A stretch of DNA of 64,000 nt from Vulcanimicrobiota bacterium (GTDB lineage: Bacteria > Vulcanimicrobiota > Vulcanimicrobiia > Vulcanimicrobiales > Vulcanimicrobiaceae): positions 62,001-126,000 of the forward strand of contig DAIDHQ010000030.1 in NCBI GenBank assembly GCA_027459645.1, given 5' to 3'. The notes under the pieces are model-generated. The model searched no databases, had not been told where the DNA came from, and saw nothing but the letters and a program-made list of their open reading frames with translations. Positions 1 to 8,194 of the stretch are shown here, in pieces. Each line of letters begins with the position of its first letter. The first letter of the stretch is position 1. The position numbers were made by a program, and so were the translations under genes.

Positions 1-488
1 TCGGAAACCAATACACGCAGTTTTCGACCATCGACGGCGGCTATGCGGCAACGCCGGTCTTTCTCGGAAAGCAAACAAGTCTCGACGCGCGTTTGGAATA
101 TCAGATTGCGGATCCGCGTATCTACGTTGGCCTCGGCTATCTCCAAACGAGCACCAATTACGGCTATCCGTCCTTGCGCGGCCTCGGCGCAGGCGTAGAA
201 AAGCTCCCCGAGCTACGCCCCGGCATCAGCTACTTTGGGTCGGTATTCTATTATCCGACGGCGAGCGGAAACTTCACGGTCGCGAGCCCCGGCAGTTCGA
301 ACAACGGAAGGACCTATCGCCAGCAGTATGCGGTAACGAAAGTTGACGTCGGGCTCGCCTTAGTTTTCCGAAAGTTCCCCGTCTTTCTCTACGGTGGCTA
401 TAGCGGCGACGAATACGCCGCAAAGCAGCATGCACCCGTCGGCCAGACGCACAACGGGCCGTACCTCGGCCTCGGCATAAAGCTCTAA
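1..488 (+). CDS. Outer-membrane-like protein, 3' fragment
   Basis: The reading frame is open from base 3 to the stop at 488, so the gene begins before the window and only the last ~161 residues are seen. The fragment is rich in Gly, Tyr, Phe and alternating short hydrophobic stretches (for example YVGLGYLQT and FLYGGYSGDEY) and ends GPYLGLGIKL, a terminal strand pattern typical of outer-membrane beta-barrels. That points to an exported or outer-membrane protein. The family is not recognised and no catalytic motif is visible. It lies 22 bp upstream of the lipoprotein at 511, with which it may be co-transcribed. Confidence 0.6.
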   Translation, partial: GNQYTQFSTIDGGYAATPVFLGKQTSLDARLEYQIADPRIYVGLGYLQTSTNYGYPSLRGLGAGVEKLPELRPGISYFGSVFYYPTASGNFTVASPGSSNNGRTYRQQYAVTKVDVGLALVFRKFPVFLYGGYSGDEYAAKQHAPVGQTHNGPYLGLGIKL

Positions 489-510
489 CGTGCTAGAAAG
501 GACTTCTTTC

Positions 511-1005
511 ATGCGTAAATATCTCGCGTTCTTTCCGGTACGATTGATCGCTCCGGTAGCCGCTATCATTCTCCTCGCATCGTGCAGCGGGGGATGCCCA
601 AGCTGCAACGTGCCCTCGTTCCACAGTCCGACGCTCGCGCCCGGGGCTACGCCGACACCGCCGGGATTCATCCCGCCTCCCGCGACGCCCACCCCGGCTC
701 CGACCGCGACGCCGAGTCCGATTCCGGCGCTGGCGTGCAGCCAAGGTGGGCCGTCCACGATCGCGCTCGGCGCCGCAGCTCCGTTCGCGCTTCTCGGAGC
801 CGGCGGAATAACGAACACGGGCAACACATTCGTCAACTTTGCAACGGGCGCCGTGAGTGTCGTGCCGCCCTTTGGAACGTTCAACGACGATCTGATCGGC
901 GCGTATCCGACGACGACAGTCGCCGGTATCACCGAGGGCGGAGCCGGCATAACGATCTCGTCCCCTGTCACCGGGTTGACCATTACCAACCCCGGTGGAA
1001 ATTAA
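511..1005 (+). CDS. Lipoprotein with a short DUF3494-like domain
   Basis: A 164-residue protein. ATG 511 is chosen over an upstream GTG at 490 because AGAAAGGA sits just upstream and the N-terminus becomes a proper signal peptide. The h-region ends in a lipobox-like LASC at about residue 28, predicting a lipid-anchored envelope protein. Residues 45-75 are a Pro/Thr/Ala linker. From about residue 85 the sequence (LGAAAPFALLGAGGITNTGN) resembles the start of the DUF3494 ice-binding-like fold. However, only ~85 residues follow instead of the usual ~180, so the domain is truncated or diverged. Ice binding cannot be claimed. Confidence 0.65.
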   Translation: MRKYLAFFPVRLIAPVAAIILLASCSGGCPSCNVPSFHSPTLAPGATPTPPGFIPPPATPTPAPTATPSPIPALACSQGGPSTIALGAAAPFALLGAGGITNTGNTFVNFATGAVSVVPPFGTFNDDLIGAYPTTTVAGITEGGAGITISSPVTGLTITNPGGN

Positions 1006-1017
1006 CGGAAACGCTTT

Positions 1018-1359
1018 ATGAAAAAACACATCGCGCTGGCACTCGCAACCGTGCTGAGTACTCTAGCACTCTCGACCGGCTCCGCGTTTGCAGCTTCGAC
1101 CTTTTACGGTATCGTTCGCCACATCGCGGTCAACAGCATCAAGGTTGAGAATCCGCGAACGCATCAGACGCTCGGATTCGAAATCGTGCCGCATTTCGAC
1201 CGCCTGTTCTCGGCAAACGGCAAGACAACGTACCAAATGAGAGAACTGCGACCCGGCCGGTACGTTGGAATCGTGTACGATCAGCGGGCGTTCGGCATCC
1301 GTCACGCGGATAAGGTCTACTTGCTGCGCAACGGAAATCAGCGAATCAGCCAGCCGTAA
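1018..1359 (+). CDS. Small exported protein, DUF5666-like
   Basis: A 113-residue protein with a clear Sec signal peptide (MKKHIALALA..., cleavage near GSAFA-AS). The mature part is ~90 residues of short strands with the pattern STFYGIVRHIAVNSIKVEN ... RELRPGRYVGIVYD. It resembles DUF5666-type OB-like exported domains, and the same pattern recurs in the proteins at 24824 and 44089. The function is unknown. It starts 12 bp after the lipoprotein and probably shares its transcript. It runs convergently into the PDZ gene. Confidence 0.7.
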   Translation: MKKHIALALATVLSTLALSTGSAFAASTFYGIVRHIAVNSIKVENPRTHQTLGFEIVPHFDRLFSANGKTTYQMRELRPGRYVGIVYDQRAFGIRHADKVYLLRNGNQRISQP

Positions 1360-1386
1360 CGGCATCCAAAGAAAACAGGTTCGGGG

Positions 1387-2613
1387 TTACGGTCGCGGCG
1401 TTGCCGGCGGCACGAACCCCGGACCGATCACCGGCGGCTTCCAGGATGACGTCTGGCTCGAGAGCGTGACGTTTTGGCCGTTACGATAGAGCGAGAACTG
1501 CAGTCCGTCTTGAAACTCGGCGATCAGTTGCAGAAACGCCTGAACCGTCGTGAACGAACGCCCGTTGACAGCCCATACCACGTCCTGAGATTGGAAACCG
1601 GCTGACGACGCCCAGCTCTGGGGTGCCACATTCATAATAATGACGCCGTGCACGTCCGCATAACGCGAAGGATCGGGCATGAGATCCACGAGCTGCTGAG
1701 TCACCGGAAGCACGTTCATGCCGAGCGAGGGCACCGCCACAATCCACGAGCGCACCAATGCCTTTCCTTGCGGCGAATTCCACGTCGCATGCGTCGAGTT
1801 CGAGAGCGCGCCGTTTGATTGCGAACCGAAATACACGATGCGGCCCCGACGGAGGACCGCGAGACGCAGGCCGGCTGTCGACTGTTCGACGCGAACGATG
1901 TCGTCGATCGAATGAACGAGGCGACCGTTGATACCCAGGATCACATCGCCGGCTCGAAGACCCCAACGCGCCGCGCTCCCACCCGGCCATAACGCGAGCA
2001 CGACGACACCGTGCGCCTTCACATTGCGGACGCGGGCAGTTCTTAAGAGCGCCGGCGTGATCGCCTGGCCGAAGACGCCGAGTTTCGGCTGTGGGGCACT
2101 TCCCGGACCGGTATAATGCGGAGATCCGGGCGTGAGCATCGGCGCGCTGATGACGTATTTCTGCGTGTGCTGGCGGCTGACGAAAATGCGTCCGACCCAG
2201 AACTTGTCGCCCATGGAGTCGCTGACGACCACGTCGTACATGTGCCCCGGGCGCGCGTCTTTGCGCGAATGGAAATACGACTCGATCGTGGTGCCCCCGG
2301 TTTTTACCGCGATGGACATGCACTCGTGCGCGCCGGAACTCACCGGCTCCAGCATCGTCATCTCGATATTATCGAGGCCGGTCTGAGACGCCGGAAACAC
2401 CAATCGCACATCCACTTCCGGGCCGGTCCCTCTGTCGGGAAGGATGCCGTATTGGGCGAGCGCCGCGCGCGCAAGTTCGTTCTGCTGCGACGCGGTGATA
2501 TAATCGTGAATCGTTTGGTCGTATGACGTCTGCGCGGGCGCCGGCGTGGGGCTGAAGCACAGGGCCGCACACAGCCATAATGGCGCAGCAAAATATCGTG
2601 CTTTCATAGCCAT
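1387..2613 (-). CDS. Exported protein with two PDZ domains
   Basis: 408 residues with an N-terminal signal peptide (cleavage near PAPAQ). Residues ~30-190 match nothing I recognise. Residues ~205-285 form one PDZ domain (VVLALWPGGSAARWGLRAGDVILGINGR) and residues ~315-395 a second (QSWASSAGFQSQDVVWAVNGR). No protease Ser/His/Asp module precedes the PDZs, so this is not a DegP/HtrA protease in the usual sense. It is more likely a periplasmic peptide-binding or scaffold protein. ATG 2613 is followed two codons later by a second ATG (2607); either could be used. Confidence 0.8.
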   Translation of the reverse strand: MAMKARYFAAPLWLCAALCFSPTPAPAQTSYDQTIHDYITASQQNELARAALAQYGILPDRGTGPEVDVRLVFPASQTGLDNIEMTMLEPVSSGAHECMSIAVKTGGTTIESYFHSRKDARPGHMYDVVVSDSMGDKFWVGRIFVSRQHTQKYVISAPMLTPGSPHYTGPGSAPQPKLGVFGQAITPALLRTARVRNVKAHGVVVLALWPGGSAARWGLRAGDVILGINGRLVHSIDDIVRVEQSTAGLRLAVLRRGRIVYFGSQSNGALSNSTHATWNSPQGKALVRSWIVAVPSLGMNVLPVTQQLVDLMPDPSRYADVHGVIIMNVAPQSWASSAGFQSQDVVWAVNGRSFTTVQAFLQLIAEFQDGLQFSLYRNGQNVTLSSQTSSWKPPVIGPGFVPPATPRP

Positions 2614-2628
2614 ATAATCGGATTGGAC

Positions 2629-2665
2629 GTAACCAAACGTTACCGCCGGGCCTCTTCCGCCCGGC
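2629..2665. promoter_or_regulatory. Inverted repeats upstream of the PDZ gene
   Basis: Two adjacent dyads lie in the 120-bp gap between the DoxX-like gene and the PDZ gene: GTAAC/GTTAC around a 5-nt centre (2629-2643) and GCCGGGC/GCCCGGC around a 7-nt loop (2645-2665). The GC-rich one could end the upstream ECF42 unit, although no T-tract follows it on the minus strand. The AT-richer one could be an operator for the PDZ gene. Function is inferred from position only. Confidence 0.3.
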
Positions 2666-2733
2666 GTCGGCAGTCCGGGGCGGATCGTCGGGCACGGAGC
2701 GCCGGGTGCGCCTGGCGCCGCAATGCTCTTGCT

Positions 2734-3105
2734 CTAGTCTTTGAAAAACGTGGCAAAACTCGCGCGTCTGGGCAGCGAGACCAGTACCCACAGCACGAAC
2801 GCGCCTAGCGCAAAAGGCAGCCCGCTCGGCGCCATCGTTATATGGAAGGCGAAGCTGTTGTAGAAGAAGCCCGCCAAAATCACGAGCGCGAGATTCACGT
2901 AGCGATTGATCAGCAAGAGCGCGCCGGAGACGATCTGCGCGGCGCTAACGAACAGGGTCCAGCGCGACTCCGCAAAGACGCGCATGAATTCACCGGCGAG
3001 TCCGGGCAGTGGGGCTGGGTTATTGATGAAAACGATGCCGGCAATGCCGCCGGCGAGCATGAGCAGCCCGAGCAGGATGCGGGCGATAAGCGATGCGATC
3101 TTCAT
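2734..3105 (-). CDS. DoxX-like inner-membrane protein
   Basis: A 123-residue protein with four predicted transmembrane helices (about residues 5-27, 48-66, 70-90 and 95-112), matching the size and layout of the DoxX family of small membrane proteins. A GGAG Shine-Dalgarno precedes the ATG. It starts 20 bp after the ECF sigma stop and looks like the last gene of that operon. DoxX proteins have been linked to redox stress and membrane oxidoreductase complexes in other bacteria. Nothing here fixes the substrate. Confidence 0.75.
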   Translation of the reverse strand: MKIASLIARILLGLLMLAGGIAGIVFINNPAPLPGLAGEFMRVFAESRWTLFVSAAQIVSGALLLINRYVNLALVILAGFFYNSFAFHITMAPSGLPFALGAFVLWVLVSLPRRASFATFFKD

Positions 3106-3125
3106 ATCTACTCCTCGAACGGCGG

Positions 3126-4376
3126 CTAGCGATTTCGACAGAACGCGGCGCGACGATGTAAGAACATTCGATCGCGCTCGTTCTTTGCGAGCGTCGCCGC
3201 CCGCTCGAACGCGAGTGCGGCTTCGCTATAGCGCATCATGCGTTCCAACGCGTCAGCGCGAACGGCGGGCAGCAGGTGGTACTCACGAAGCGCGCCCTCG
3301 TCCTCCAGTTCGTCGATCAGCGGCAGCGCGGCCTCCGGCCCAAAGGCCATGCCGACGGCGACCGCGCGATTGAGCCGGACGACGGGCGTAGGCATCATTT
3401 CGGCAAGTGCGTCATAGAGCGCCGCAATTCCGTGCCAATCCGTTTGTTCGAAGGTCGCCGCGCGTGCATGAACGGCCGCGATAGCCGCCTGCAAACCATA
3501 TGGCCCAAGCGAACCACGTTCGTGCGCGCGCTCCAGTTCGCTCAGACCGCGGCGGATCGACGATCGGTTCCAACGCGAGCGATCCTGATCCGCCAGAAGC
3601 ACCGGTGTGCCGTCCGTCTGCGCGCGCGCGGCGGAACGCGACGACTGCAGTTCCATGAGCGCCACCAATGCGTGCACCTCGCCGGACTCCGGCGCAAGGT
3701 GCGTCAAGGCCCGCCCCAAACGCAGCGCGTCCTCGCACAGCGCCGGCCGCACCACATCGGCGCCGGTTGTAGCCGAGTAACCCTCGTTGAAGACGAGGTA
3801 GATCACTTCCATAACCGTTGAAAGCCGGCCCATCCGCTCGGCCTGCGACGGCAGCTCGAAGGGAATGCGGGCTTCGGCAAGCATCCGTTTCGCGCGAACG
3901 ATGCGCTGCGCGATCGTCGGTTCGGACGTGAGAAATGCGCGGGCGATCTCCGCCGTCGTTAGCCCTGCGACCAGGCGCAACGTCAGTGCGACGCGTGCCT
4001 CCCGCGAGAGAAGCGGATGACAGGCGATGAACATCAAGCGGAGCATATCGTCACCTACGTCTTGATCGAGCATCTCGATCTCCGACTCAATCGAGATCGA
4101 ATGCGCCGTCGAGCGCTGGAGTTCGCCCGTTTTTGCTCGCAGCGTGTCTTCACGCCTGAACCGATCGATCGCGCGCCGCTTTGCGATAGTCATCAGCCAC
4201 GCGCCGGGATTCTCCGGCACGCCGCCGTCGCGCCATCGGTCGAGCGCAGCGACGAATGCATCTTGCGCGATATCTTCGGCGAGCGCGAGGTCGCGCGTCA
4301 CCCGTGCCAGTGCGGCGATGAGCCGCGGCGACTCGATGCGCCAAATCGTATCGAGCCGCCGTTCGAAGTCCCCCAT
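3126..4376 (-). CDS. ECF42-type RNA polymerase sigma factor
   Basis: A 416-residue sigma factor. Region 2 occupies about residues 10-80 (LAEDIAQDAFVAALDRW), region 4 about 110-170 (LTLRLVAGLTTAEIARAF), and a ~230-residue helical C-terminal extension follows. This long extension, together with the adjacent DGPF/YCII proteins, is the signature of the ECF42 group. That group is known to lack an anti-sigma factor and to depend on the TPR-like extension. It lies 62 bp downstream of the two DGPF genes and 20 bp upstream of the DoxX gene, all on the same strand. The target promoters are probably in this operon, but that is not demonstrated. Confidence 0.88.
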   Translation of the reverse strand: MGDFERRLDTIWRIESPRLIAALARVTRDLALAEDIAQDAFVAALDRWRDGGVPENPGAWLMTIAKRRAIDRFRREDTLRAKTGELQRSTAHSISIESEIEMLDQDVGDDMLRLMFIACHPLLSREARVALTLRLVAGLTTAEIARAFLTSEPTIAQRIVRAKRMLAEARIPFELPSQAERMGRLSTVMEVIYLVFNEGYSATTGADVVRPALCEDALRLGRALTHLAPESGEVHALVALMELQSSRSAARAQTDGTPVLLADQDRSRWNRSSIRRGLSELERAHERGSLGPYGLQAAIAAVHARAATFEQTDWHGIAALYDALAEMMPTPVVRLNRAVAVGMAFGPEAALPLIDELEDEGALREYHLLPAVRADALERMMRYSEAALAFERAATLAKNERDRMFLHRRAAFCRNR

Positions 4377-4438
4377 CCGTTCAGTCGAGCGCGCCGCTCA
4401 CCTCGATGAGTTCGCGCGTTCGCGCGACGGCACGTTCT

Positions 4439-4858
4439 TCATGTTCCCAGGCCTCCGATCCGAAGGCGCGCTTCCTGTTCGCGCAACTCGGGGGTAATGT
4501 TCTCGCCGAAGTCTTCGGCCTCGAATATCTGACGGATCTCGAGCGTACCGCCGTTATTGAAACAGGGCGCCTGCCGGAACCATTCGATCGCCTCTTCTTT
4601 TGATTGCATCTTGACGATCCAATAGCCGGCAATGAGCTCTTTCGTTTCGGCGAAGGGGCCGTCGATCACGCGACGATTCTCACCATCGAATCGAATGCGC
4701 GCGCCTTTGGAACTGGGGTGCAGACCCTCGCCTTCGAGCAGCAGGCCCGCTTTAGCGAGACGCTCGTTGAATTCGCCCATGGCCGTCAGCTCTTCGGTCG
4801 TCGGGAGTACGCCGGCCTCGATATCCGGCGTCGAGCGCACCATCACCATGAATCGCAT
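4439..4858 (-). CDS. DGPF/YCII-domain protein, copy 1
   Basis: 139 residues starting at the internal ATG 4858 (MRFMVMVRSTPD), not at the longer upstream reading. It carries the diagnostic motif VIDGPFAETKELIAGYW and an EAIEWFRQAPCF segment. This is a YCII-related ferredoxin-like fold of the type encoded beside ECF42 sigma factors. Only 2 bp separate its start from the stop of a second copy. The two share most of their length (RFMV, GEFNxRLxKAGxLLE, SSKGARIxF), so this is a tandem duplication. The C-terminus is ~18 residues longer than copy 2. Biochemical function is unknown in the family. Confidence 0.88.
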   Translation of the reverse strand: MRFMVMVRSTPDIEAGVLPTTEELTAMGEFNERLAKAGLLLEGEGLHPSSKGARIRFDGENRRVIDGPFAETKELIAGYWIVKMQSKEEAIEWFRQAPCFNNGGTLEIRQIFEAEDFGENITPELREQEARLRIGGLGT

Positions 4859-4860
4859 CG

Positions 4861-5220
4861 TTACACGGCCTCCGCAAAATCTTCGGCTTCGTGCAGTTCG
4901 CGGATCTCGAGCGTGTCGCCGTTGTCGAAACAGGGCGCTTGCCGGAACCACTCAATCGCTTCGTCTTTGGATTTCATCTCGACGATCCAGAAGCCGCAAA
5001 CCAGCTCCTTCGTTTCAGCGAACGGACCGTCGATCACGGTTCGCTGGTCGCCGTTGAACGTGATGCGCGCACCTTTGGACGTGGGCTTGAGCCCGTCGGC
5101 CTCGAGCAGAACGCCCGCTTTAGAAAGGCGGTCGTTGAATTCTCCCATTTCTGCCAAGTCGGCTCGGGTCGGAACGGCGGCGGGTTCCTTCGCCAAGCGG
5201 ACGATCACCATGAATCGCAT
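4861..5220 (-). CDS. DGPF/YCII-domain protein, copy 2
   Basis: 119 residues. ATG 5220 is preceded by a good AAGGAGA Shine-Dalgarno, so it is preferred to the ORF extension to 5292. The motif VIDGPFAETKELVCG is the DGPF hallmark. It is the promoter-proximal gene of the unit DGPF2-DGPF1-ECF42-DoxX. One copy differs from the other mainly at surface-type positions and in the tail, so they may form a heteromer. That is an inference. Confidence 0.88.
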   Translation of the reverse strand: MRFMVIVRLAKEPAAVPTRADLAEMGEFNDRLSKAGVLLEADGLKPTSKGARITFNGDQRTVIDGPFAETKELVCGFWIVEMKSKDEAIEWFRQAPCFDNGDTLEIRELHEAEDFAEAV

Positions 5221-5312
5221 GCTGTCTCCTTGCGTAGGTCGTGTTCTACAAGTGACGTCGAACGGGCGGCGGCGATCTCGACACGCGGGCAAAAAAAGCC
5301 CGGGCGCTGCGG

Positions 5313-6185
5313 TCAGGAAGAAACCAGGCGGGCCGACGGCTTCGGCCGCAGGTCCGGCAGCGAGCGCAGCTTTCGCTCGTCGACCGATCCCGGTTCAGCG
5401 GTGTAAACCACCATCTCCATGTCGGGATGATCGGGCACGGCGAGTACGGTGAATTCCAAGCGCATGTCGCCGAGTTGCGGATGACGCAGCAGCTTAAAGC
5501 CTTCGCTTTGATGGTTGACGTCGTGCTCCGACCAGTACTGCCGAAACTCGGCGCTGCTTTCGAGCAGCTCGTCGATCAATTCCCGGAAACACGGGTCGTC
5601 CGGATAACGCGCGGCGCGCGCGCGGAACTTCGCGACGAGGCCGCGCGCGGAATGCTCCCAGCGCGGAAAGAACGTGCTGCATTCGCCGGAACGCATGAAA
5701 AAACGCCAGATCAAATTCCGGTGCTTGACGTCCATCGCGTCGTAGTTGCCGAAGAGATCGAGCGCGGCTTGATTCCACGCGAGAATATCGTAACGGCGCC
5801 CGCGGATGCTCGCCGGGTTCGGGTCGAGCTGATCCAGCACGCGTTGGAAGAGCGGGCTCACCGATTCCGTCGCCGCTACGATCGGCTGATCGGGCCGGTG
5901 ACCCGCGAGTAAGAAGAGGTGCTCGCGCTCGCGTTCGGTGAGCTGCAGCGCTTTGGCGATATTGCGCAGCACGTCGACCGAAACGTTGATCGGCGCCCCT
6001 TGCTCGAGGCGCGTATACCACGTTACACCGATGTTCGCAAGCAGCGCGACCTCTTCGCGGCGCAGGCCGGGCGTACGTCGGCGCCCCCCTCCGGCGAGGC
6101 CCACGTCGCTGGGCATAACGCGCGCGCGGCGGTTCCGCAGAAAGTCGGCAAGTTCGTCGCGCTGGGCGAGTTCGGAAGCGATCAT
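5313..6185 (-). CDS. XRE-family regulator with MmyB-like ligand domain
   Basis: 290 residues from ATG 6185 (MIASELAQRDELADFLR). The ORF extends further upstream, but that part crosses the intergenic repeats and the divergent gene. Residues ~30-90 are an XRE helix-turn-helix (LRREEVALLANIGVTWYTRLEQG). Residues ~105-275 match the MmyB-like ligand-binding domain that follows such HTHs (DILAWNQAALDLFGNY ... HDVNHQSEGFKLLRHPQLGDMRLEF). Regulators of this class usually sit divergent from the gene they control, here the MFS exporter at 6283. The ATAGGAT repeats in between are the likely binding sites. Confidence 0.87.
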   Translation of the reverse strand: MIASELAQRDELADFLRNRRARVMPSDVGLAGGGRRRTPGLRREEVALLANIGVTWYTRLEQGAPINVSVDVLRNIAKALQLTEREREHLFLLAGHRPDQPIVAATESVSPLFQRVLDQLDPNPASIRGRRYDILAWNQAALDLFGNYDAMDVKHRNLIWRFFMRSGECSTFFPRWEHSARGLVAKFRARAARYPDDPCFRELIDELLESSAEFRQYWSEHDVNHQSEGFKLLRHPQLGDMRLEFTVLAVPDHPDMEMVVYTAEPGSVDERKLRSLPDLRPKPSARLVSS

Positions 6186-6196
6186 GGCATTCTCAG

Positions 6197-6249
6197 TGAT
6201 AGGATAAAGAGGCGTCTGGTAATAGGATTCTTCGCGGTTTATCCTATCA
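6197..6249. promoter_or_regulatory. Three-copy ATAGGAT operator between divergent genes
   Basis: A perfect 12-bp inverted repeat, TGATAGGATAAA at 6197-6208 and its complement at 6238-6249, flanks a third, direct copy of ATAGGAT at 6222-6228. The direct copies are 23 bp apart, close to two helical turns. The array lies between the regulator start (6185) and the exporter start (6283), so it is well placed to be the regulator's binding site for autoregulation and exporter control. Confidence 0.7.
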
Positions 6250-6282
6250 CACAACGCTTCCCTGGAGTAGTACCACAAGCCA

Positions 6283-7833
6283 ATGTTAACGGCACCCCGG
6301 CCGGCCGCGGCAACGTCGCACGGCTCTATTCCCGCCATGCCTCCCGCTGCACCCGTTTCGCTGGTCGAACACGGCACGCGCCGCATGCTCATCGTCGCCG
6401 GCGTTATGCTGGCAGCGCTGCTGCAAATGATCGACACGACGATCGTGAACGTCTCCCTGCCCACGATTCAGGGCAATCTCGGCGCGACCGTCGACGAAGC
6501 GATCTGGATCGTCACGGCGTTCGTGGTTGCGAACGTCGTCGTGATCCCGATCACGCCGTGGCTGCAGCGCCGCCTCGGCCGCAAACGCTATTTTCTGATC
6601 TCTATCGCCGGATTCACGCTCACGTCGCTGCTCTGCGGCCTGGCGACCTCGCTCGATGCATTGATTCTCTTTCGCATCGCGCAGGGTGCCTTCGGCGGCG
6701 GCCTGCTTTCGACGGCGCAAGTGATCATGCGCGATACGTTCGGCCCGAAAGAGCTCGGGTTGAGTCAATCGATCTTCGCGTTTTCGACGGTGCTCGGCCC
6801 GTCGATCGGCCCGACGCTCGGCGGCATCATCACCGATAATTGGTCGTGGCCGTGGATCTTCGACGTCAATATCGTGCCGGGCATCGTCGCGTTTTTCTTG
6901 GTGTGGCGGTTCCTGCGTGACGGCGATGCGCCCAAGCGCGAACCGCTCGACGGCGTCGCTCTCGCGCTCTTGATCGCCGCGCTTGCGTCTTTGCAGTTCG
7001 TGCTCGATCAAGGTCAGCAGTACGATTGGTTTTCGGATTCCCGCATCGCATGGGCAACGCTCATCAGCGTGAGTTCGGGGGTGGCGTTTGTCTGGTGGGA
7101 ATTGCGGCAACGCGCTCCTATCGTCGATTTGCGCGTCCTCCGCTATCGGGCGGTATCCGTGGCGGTCCTCTGCATCATCGCCAACGCCGTCGGTGTCTTC
7201 GGCGGTGCGCTGCTCCTGCCGCAATTTACGGTGAACATGCTCGGCTTCACCTCGACGCAGACCGGGATACTCATCGGTTTGCGCGCGCTGCCGGTCGTCT
7301 TTTTGACGCTTCCGATGGGGCGCCTGACGAACAACCCGCGCGTCGATTTGCGCATGTTGATCGGTTTCGGGCTGCTCGGCAACGGTGCCGGCGCGATCTG
7401 GCTCGCGCATGCCATAAATTCCGGCGCGACCTTCGCATCGTTCGTCGGGCCGCAGTTGCTCGCCGGGCTCGGAATCGCATTCGTCTACTCGCCGCTGCTC
7501 GTGGCCGTGCTGCGCGCCGTGCCGCACGAGGCAGCGAAAGCGTCGTCGTTCATCATTCTCGCCTTTCAGATGGGCGGATCGGTCACCGCCGCGGTGCTCG
7601 TGACGCTGCTCGACCGGCGGGAAGCCTTTCATCAATCGATCCTGGCCGGATCGATCACCTTGCACAGCGAGGCCGTCACGCAGTTTCTGCAGACGCACCC
7701 GCCCGCGCAGTTGCTCGCCCTCGTGACGCAACAAGCGACCGTGCTCGCCTATGCCGACGTGTTGCTCGCGGGCGGCGTCGCTGTCTGCGTCCTCGCACCG
7801 CTCGTCATTCTGTTAAAGAGGAAACCCGCATGA
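6283..7833 (+). CDS. DHA2-family (14-TM) multidrug MFS exporter
   Basis: 516 residues. The N-terminal segment LLQMIDTTIVNVSLPTIQ, the motif WIVTAFVVANVVVIP, the motif-C stretch LGPSIGPTLGG and the predicted ~14 helices place it in the EmrB/QacA drug:H+ antiporter branch. It is a paralogue of the exporter at 47098; both end with LLDRRxAFHQ near the C-terminus. No strong Shine-Dalgarno precedes ATG 6283, and ATG 6337 would give a protein 18 residues shorter that still has the first helix intact. It is probably controlled by the divergent XRE/MmyB-like regulator. Substrate unknown. Confidence 0.9.
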   Translation: MLTAPRPAAATSHGSIPAMPPAAPVSLVEHGTRRMLIVAGVMLAALLQMIDTTIVNVSLPTIQGNLGATVDEAIWIVTAFVVANVVVIPITPWLQRRLGRKRYFLISIAGFTLTSLLCGLATSLDALILFRIAQGAFGGGLLSTAQVIMRDTFGPKELGLSQSIFAFSTVLGPSIGPTLGGIITDNWSWPWIFDVNIVPGIVAFFLVWRFLRDGDAPKREPLDGVALALLIAALASLQFVLDQGQQYDWFSDSRIAWATLISVSSGVAFVWWELRQRAPIVDLRVLRYRAVSVAVLCIIANAVGVFGGALLLPQFTVNMLGFTSTQTGILIGLRALPVVFLTLPMGRLTNNPRVDLRMLIGFGLLGNGAGAIWLAHAINSGATFASFVGPQLLAGLGIAFVYSPLLVAVLRAVPHEAAKASSFIILAFQMGGSVTAAVLVTLLDRREAFHQSILAGSITLHSEAVTQFLQTHPPAQLLALVTQQATVLAYADVLLAGGVAVCVLAPLVILLKRKPA

Positions 7834-8126
7834 ATTTGTTTTTCGATCCCGATCTTGCCGCGTCGTATCGAGAGATCGCGCTACGTTTGGAACGCTGCGC
7901 GCGGCGCGACGAAGCGCTCGCGCATCTCGGCACAACGGCGAGGGCCCGCTATGCGTCGGCGCTGCGGTCGAATTCGTCCAATCGCGACCGCGCCTGGCGC
8001 GACTTCATCGGCGCGCTCGACGCCTTCGTATCGCTCTGCGATCGTCCGAGCACCGATCTGTACGTCTTGCGCGATATCGTCGCCGAAAACCGCGATCTCT
8101 TGGAGACGGCACGTCCGGCGGCATGA
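7830..8126 (+). CDS. Small helical hypothetical protein coupled to the exporter
   Basis: 98 residues from ATG 7830, which overlaps the exporter stop (ATGA) and has AAAGAGGAA a few bases upstream. It is therefore very likely translated by coupling. The sequence is strongly helical and charged (ASYREIALRLERCARRDEAL), with no signal peptide or membrane segment. No family recognised. Its position suggests a role with the exporter, but nothing in the sequence says what. Confidence 0.65.
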   Translation: MNLFFDPDLAASYREIALRLERCARRDEALAHLGTTARARYASALRSNSSNRDRAWRDFIGALDAFVSLCDRPSTDLYVLRDIVAENRDLLETARPAA

Positions 8127-8194
8127 CGTTCTGAAGACTTTTTGAGCTCCGATGTCATAGAGTAGTTCGAACTGCTGCTTTCGGAGGAGCTCCG

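Noticed and set aside
6286-7734. A 482-residue open frame on the minus strand opposite the MFS exporter
   Set aside because: It is an antisense shadow of a GC-rich gene: extreme Arg/Glu/Asp content, no hydrophobic core, no Shine-Dalgarno, and the plus-strand exporter is unmistakable.
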